From an uncultured Actinomycetes bacterium (GTDB lineage Bacteria; Actinomycetota; Actinomycetes; Nanopelagicales; Nanopelagicaceae): DNA of 8,299 bases. Under the pieces are notes generated by a model. It made no database searches, was not told where the DNA came from, and saw nothing but the letters and a program-made list of their open reading frames with translations. The translations under genes and the position numbers were made by a program. Below are positions 6,785-8,299 of this stretch, piece by piece (position 1 is the stretch's first letter; each line of letters starts with the position of its first letter). The DNA is taken from positions 1-8,299 of the forward strand of contig CAIJOE010000065.1 in the NCBI GenBank assembly GCA_903822245.1, in the 5' to 3' direction.

Positions 6785-7276
6785 ATGGCACCCGAACAAC
6801 GATCTAGAAATGCAATACTTTCTGGGGCAAAGTTAGTTATTGCCCAAGTGGGAACCTATGAATCTAATATGGTGGATATTTCAGCCCGGGCCCAGGTTTC
6901 AAGGGCCACGGTTTATAACCACTTCGCCGATAAAGAAGAGATGATGCTTTCCCTCTTGGAATCTGAGCTAAATCGCCTGGCTGCTTTGGCCAAGAAACAA
7001 GCCACACCAAGAGATGGCCTTTATGCGATCTCACGAGATATCTCCACTGACCCAGCCCTAGCCAAGATGGTCCAAACCGATCCAGAAGATATTGCTCATT
7101 TTGTTACTAAGAGTGATCATCCACTTTGGAAACTAGCCATCGATTTGTCTAATAAAGTCTTTGGTCAACAAAACGGAGATTTGGTTTTGCACTGGCTAAT
7201 CTCCCAAATTGGATCACCCCTTAGTGAAGTCCAGTCTGGCCATCAGGCGGACCAACTGGCTAGAGTCCTTTCCTAG
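6785..7276 (+). CDS. TetR/AcrR family transcriptional regulator
   Basis: The N-terminal 60 residues form a TetR-type DNA-binding domain: a first helix NAILSGAKLVIAQVG, then VDISARAQVSRATVYNHFADKEEMM (30-54), with the recognition helix around VSRATVYNHF (38-47). The remaining hundred residues should form the ligand and dimer domain, but they match no ligand class I recognise. At 163 residues it is short for the family (commonly 180-230). A TAA lies directly before the ATG, so 6785 is the earliest possible start; the only ribosome-binding candidate is a weak GGTGG at 6769-6773. The gene is co-directional with clgR and separated from it by 28 bases that contain the palindrome CGCTAGCG. DUF3046 starts three bases downstream, so these two are almost surely cotranscribed. 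TetR proteins are usually repressors that control neighbours or themselves; the target here is unknown. Confidence 0.9.
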   Translation: MAPEQRSRNAILSGAKLVIAQVGTYESNMVDISARAQVSRATVYNHFADKEEMMLSLLESELNRLAALAKKQATPRDGLYAISRDISTDPALAKMVQTDPEDIAHFVTKSDHPLWKLAIDLSNKVFGQQNGDLVLHWLISQIGSPLSEVQSGHQADQLARVLS

Positions 7277-7279
7277 CAA

Positions 7280-7471
7280 ATGCGGATTACCGAACTTCGC
7301 GCTCGCATCAAAGATTACTTTCCAGACCCAGAGACTTTTTCCCAAGATACGGTTCTTGCCGAACTCGGGGGAATTAGCGTTAATCAAGCACTTGAAATTG
7401 GCCAAGAGCCAGGAGATATCTGGCGGGGGATTGTTAAACACCACCCGCAGATGCCACTTAAATTTAGATAG
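7280..7471 (+). CDS. DUF3046 protein of unknown function
   Basis: This 63-residue cytoplasmic protein belongs to DUF3046, a small actinobacterial family typically encoded directly before recA. The match is seen in the start MRITELRARIKDYF, the central TVLAELGGISVNQALEIGQEPGDIW (24-48) and the overall length; family members read much like MRLTDFWERM...VLAELGGRTVEQAL. No catalytic motif, cysteine or membrane segment is present, and the composition suggests a small helical, possibly adaptor-like protein. The ATG lies three bases after the tetR stop without a Shine-Dalgarno sequence, so it probably depends on translation of tetR. Its function is not known; the persistent link to recA across actinobacteria is the main clue. 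Confidence 0.88.
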   Translation: MRITELRARIKDYFPDPETFSQDTVLAELGGISVNQALEIGQEPGDIWRGIVKHHPQMPLKFR

Positions 7472-7502
7472 GCCGAGCAAAGAAGAATTCGGCGTGTCTT
7501 TT
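7472..7502 (+). terminator. Weak hairpin with T-rich tail after DUF3046
   Basis: Directly after the DUF3046 stop, GCCGAG (7472-7477) can pair with TTCGGC (7488-7493), including one G-U pair, around a 10-base loop. A T-rich stretch TCTTTT (7497-7502) follows a few bases later. This could end the rimO-to-DUF3046 transcript or attenuate read-through into recA. The stem is short and the T-tract imperfect, so support is modest. Confidence 0.3.
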
Positions 7503-7510
7503 GGCGATAG

Positions 7511-7540
7511 TTGCGATTCGAACACCTGTTCGGGTAACCT
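7511..7540 (+). promoter_or_regulatory. LexA (SOS) box and overlapping recA distal promoter
   Basis: CGAACACCTGTTCG (7519-7532) is a perfect match to the Gram-positive/actinobacterial LexA operator, with CGAAC and GTTCG arms around four bases. It lies 141 bases before the recA start. TTGCGA (7511-7516) and TAACCT (7535-7540) can serve as -35 and -10 elements 18 bases apart, which puts the operator across the spacer so that bound LexA would block RNA polymerase. The LexA box is secure; the promoter hexamers are a weaker inference. Confidence 0.88.
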
Positions 7541-7613
7541 ACACCTATTCACCTAACCGGGTGGATATGCCCAACCTGAGCGGTTCCACACTTCCGCTAG
7601 AGCGAGAGCTCAG

Positions 7614-7636
7614 CCGTCGGTGGTATTCCGTACCTT
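7614..7636 (+). promoter_or_regulatory. RecA-NDp/PafBC-type damage promoter, proximal to recA
   Basis: The LexA-independent DNA-damage promoter of actinobacteria has the form TTGTCRGTG, eight bases, TANNNT, and is activated by PafBC. Here CCGTCGGTG (7614-7622), an exact 8-base spacer and TACCTT (7631-7636) fit it, with mismatches only at the first two bases. Transcription would start near 7643, about 30 bases before the recA ATG, leaving room for the AGAGG ribosome-binding site at 7661-7665. The consensus is from memory; pafBC is not in the window. Confidence 0.65.
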
Positions 7637-7673
7637 CAGGACCGTAACTAACGATCGATGAGAGGTCATAACA

Positions 7674-8299
7674 ATGGCTAAAGAGCCGACAGAAAAACAA
7701 ACCGAGAAAGCTAGCTCGGACCGCACAAAAGCACTTGATAGTGCACTCGCCCAAATCGAACGTCAGTTCGGCAAGGGGTCAGTAATGAAAATGGGCGATC
7801 GTGGCCCAGTAATCCAAGAAGTTATTCCAACCGGTTCAGTTGCACTAGATATTGCACTTGGAATTGGTGGTCTACCTCGTGGTCGCATTGTTGAAATTTA
7901 TGGGCCTGAATCTTCAGGTAAGACAACTGTTGCTTTGCATGCAATTGCAAATGCCCAGCGCGCCGGTGGCATCGCAGCATTTATTGATGCTGAACACGCT
8001 CTAGATCCAGAGTATGCCCGCAAACTCGGCGTTGATATCGACGCTCTCTTAGTTTCTCAACCAGATACTGGTGAACAAGCACTTGAGATCATGGATATGT
8101 TGGTTCGCTCTGGCGCACTAGACATCATCGTAGTTGACTCAGTTGCTGCGCTAACCCCACGTGCTGAAATCGAAGGCGAGATGGGCGATTCCCATATGGG
8201 TCTGCAAGCTCGTTTAATGTCACAAGCACTTCGTAAGATGACTGGCGCCCTGCACCAATCAAATACAACTGCAATCTTTATCAACCAGCTTCGTGACAA
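7674..8299 (+). CDS. recA: Recombinase RecA, N-terminal part (3' end cut by window edge)
   Basis: RecA forms ATP-dependent filaments on single-stranded DNA, carries out strand exchange in recombinational repair, and triggers LexA self-cleavage in the SOS response. The first 208 residues are present of about 340-350. Visible are Walker A GPESSGKTT (77-85), the catalytic glutamate region DAEHALDP (105-112), Walker B LDIIVVDS (149-156), the L1 DNA-binding loop region RAEIEGEMGDSHMG (163-176) and the start of L2 at NQLRD (204-208). No intein interrupts the Walker A or L1 regions; the remainder is unseen. The start at 7674 is fixed by AGAGG eight bases upstream. The 202-base leader region holds both a LexA box and a PafBC-type promoter, so damage induction by two routes is likely. 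Confidence 0.98.
   Translation, partial: MAKEPTEKQTEKASSDRTKALDSALAQIERQFGKGSVMKMGDRGPVIQEVIPTGSVALDIALGIGGLPRGRIVEIYGPESSGKTTVALHAIANAQRAGGIAAFIDAEHALDPEYARKLGVDIDALLVSQPDTGEQALEIMDMLVRSGALDIIVVDSVAALTPRAEIEGEMGDSHMGLQARLMSQALRKMTGALHQSNTTAIFINQLRD

Noticed and set aside
7513..7534. Minus-strand tRNA T-arm (GATTCGAAC resembles the complement of GTTCGAATC)
   Set aside because: The bases flanking the loop cannot form a T-stem, and no acceptor or anticodon arm is present; the sequence is better explained as the LexA box.
7214..7552. Minus-strand open frame of 112 codons opposite tetR end, DUF3046 and the recA leader
   Set aside because: It shows no recognisable domain, lies opposite a conserved gene and the LexA box, and has no credible ribosome-binding site.

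Overview
The window is a stretch of core chromosome from an actinobacterium. The content and order of genes point there: an RNase J of actinobacterial type, FtsK, a membrane-anchored RodZ-like helix-turn-helix protein, RimO, PgsA, a stand-alone CinA C-terminal domain, ClgR, a TetR regulator, a DUF3046 protein and RecA. DUF3046 and ClgR are largely actinobacterial families, and rnj-ftsK-pgsA-clgR-DUF3046-recA recalls, from memory, the order in Mycobacterium and Streptomyces. The base composition is low for the phylum (by eye well under 50% GC, with many A/T-ending codons), intergenic gaps are short and several genes overlap. Together this suggests a streamlined freshwater actinobacterium such as the Nanopelagicales (acI) group. 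That placement is an inference.

Layout. At the left edge is the 3' part of rnj (2-742), then ftsK (809-3172). After a 149-base gap with a possible promoter comes a rodZ-like gene (3322-4056). A tightly packed run follows: rimO (4085-5467), pgsA (5475-6008), cinA/pncC (6005-6490) and clgR (6487-6756), with 4-base overlaps pgsA/cinA and cinA/clgR. A 28-base gap leads to tetR (6785-7276), and DUF3046 starts 3 bases after it (7280-7471). All genes are on the + strand. The only real intergenic region is the 202 bases before recA (7472-7673). It holds a perfect LexA (SOS) box and, closer to the gene, a good match to the LexA-independent DNA-damage promoter of actinobacteria (RecA-NDp, recognised by PafBC). 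recA runs off the right edge (7674-8299).

How the parts relate. The locus combines RNA turnover (RNase J), chromosome segregation and DNA repair (FtsK, RecA), envelope and cell shape (RodZ-like, PgsA), ribosomal protein S12 modification (RimO), pyridine nucleotide salvage (CinA/PncC) and proteolysis control (ClgR). The 4-base overlaps imply translational coupling of pgsA, cinA and clgR.

I see no mobile element, CRISPR array, tRNA or rRNA, and no clearly new multi-gene system. The points most worth a second look are regulatory: the two-part recA control region, the -AA C-terminus of ClgR, and a palindrome followed by a T-run on the minus strand inside cinA.
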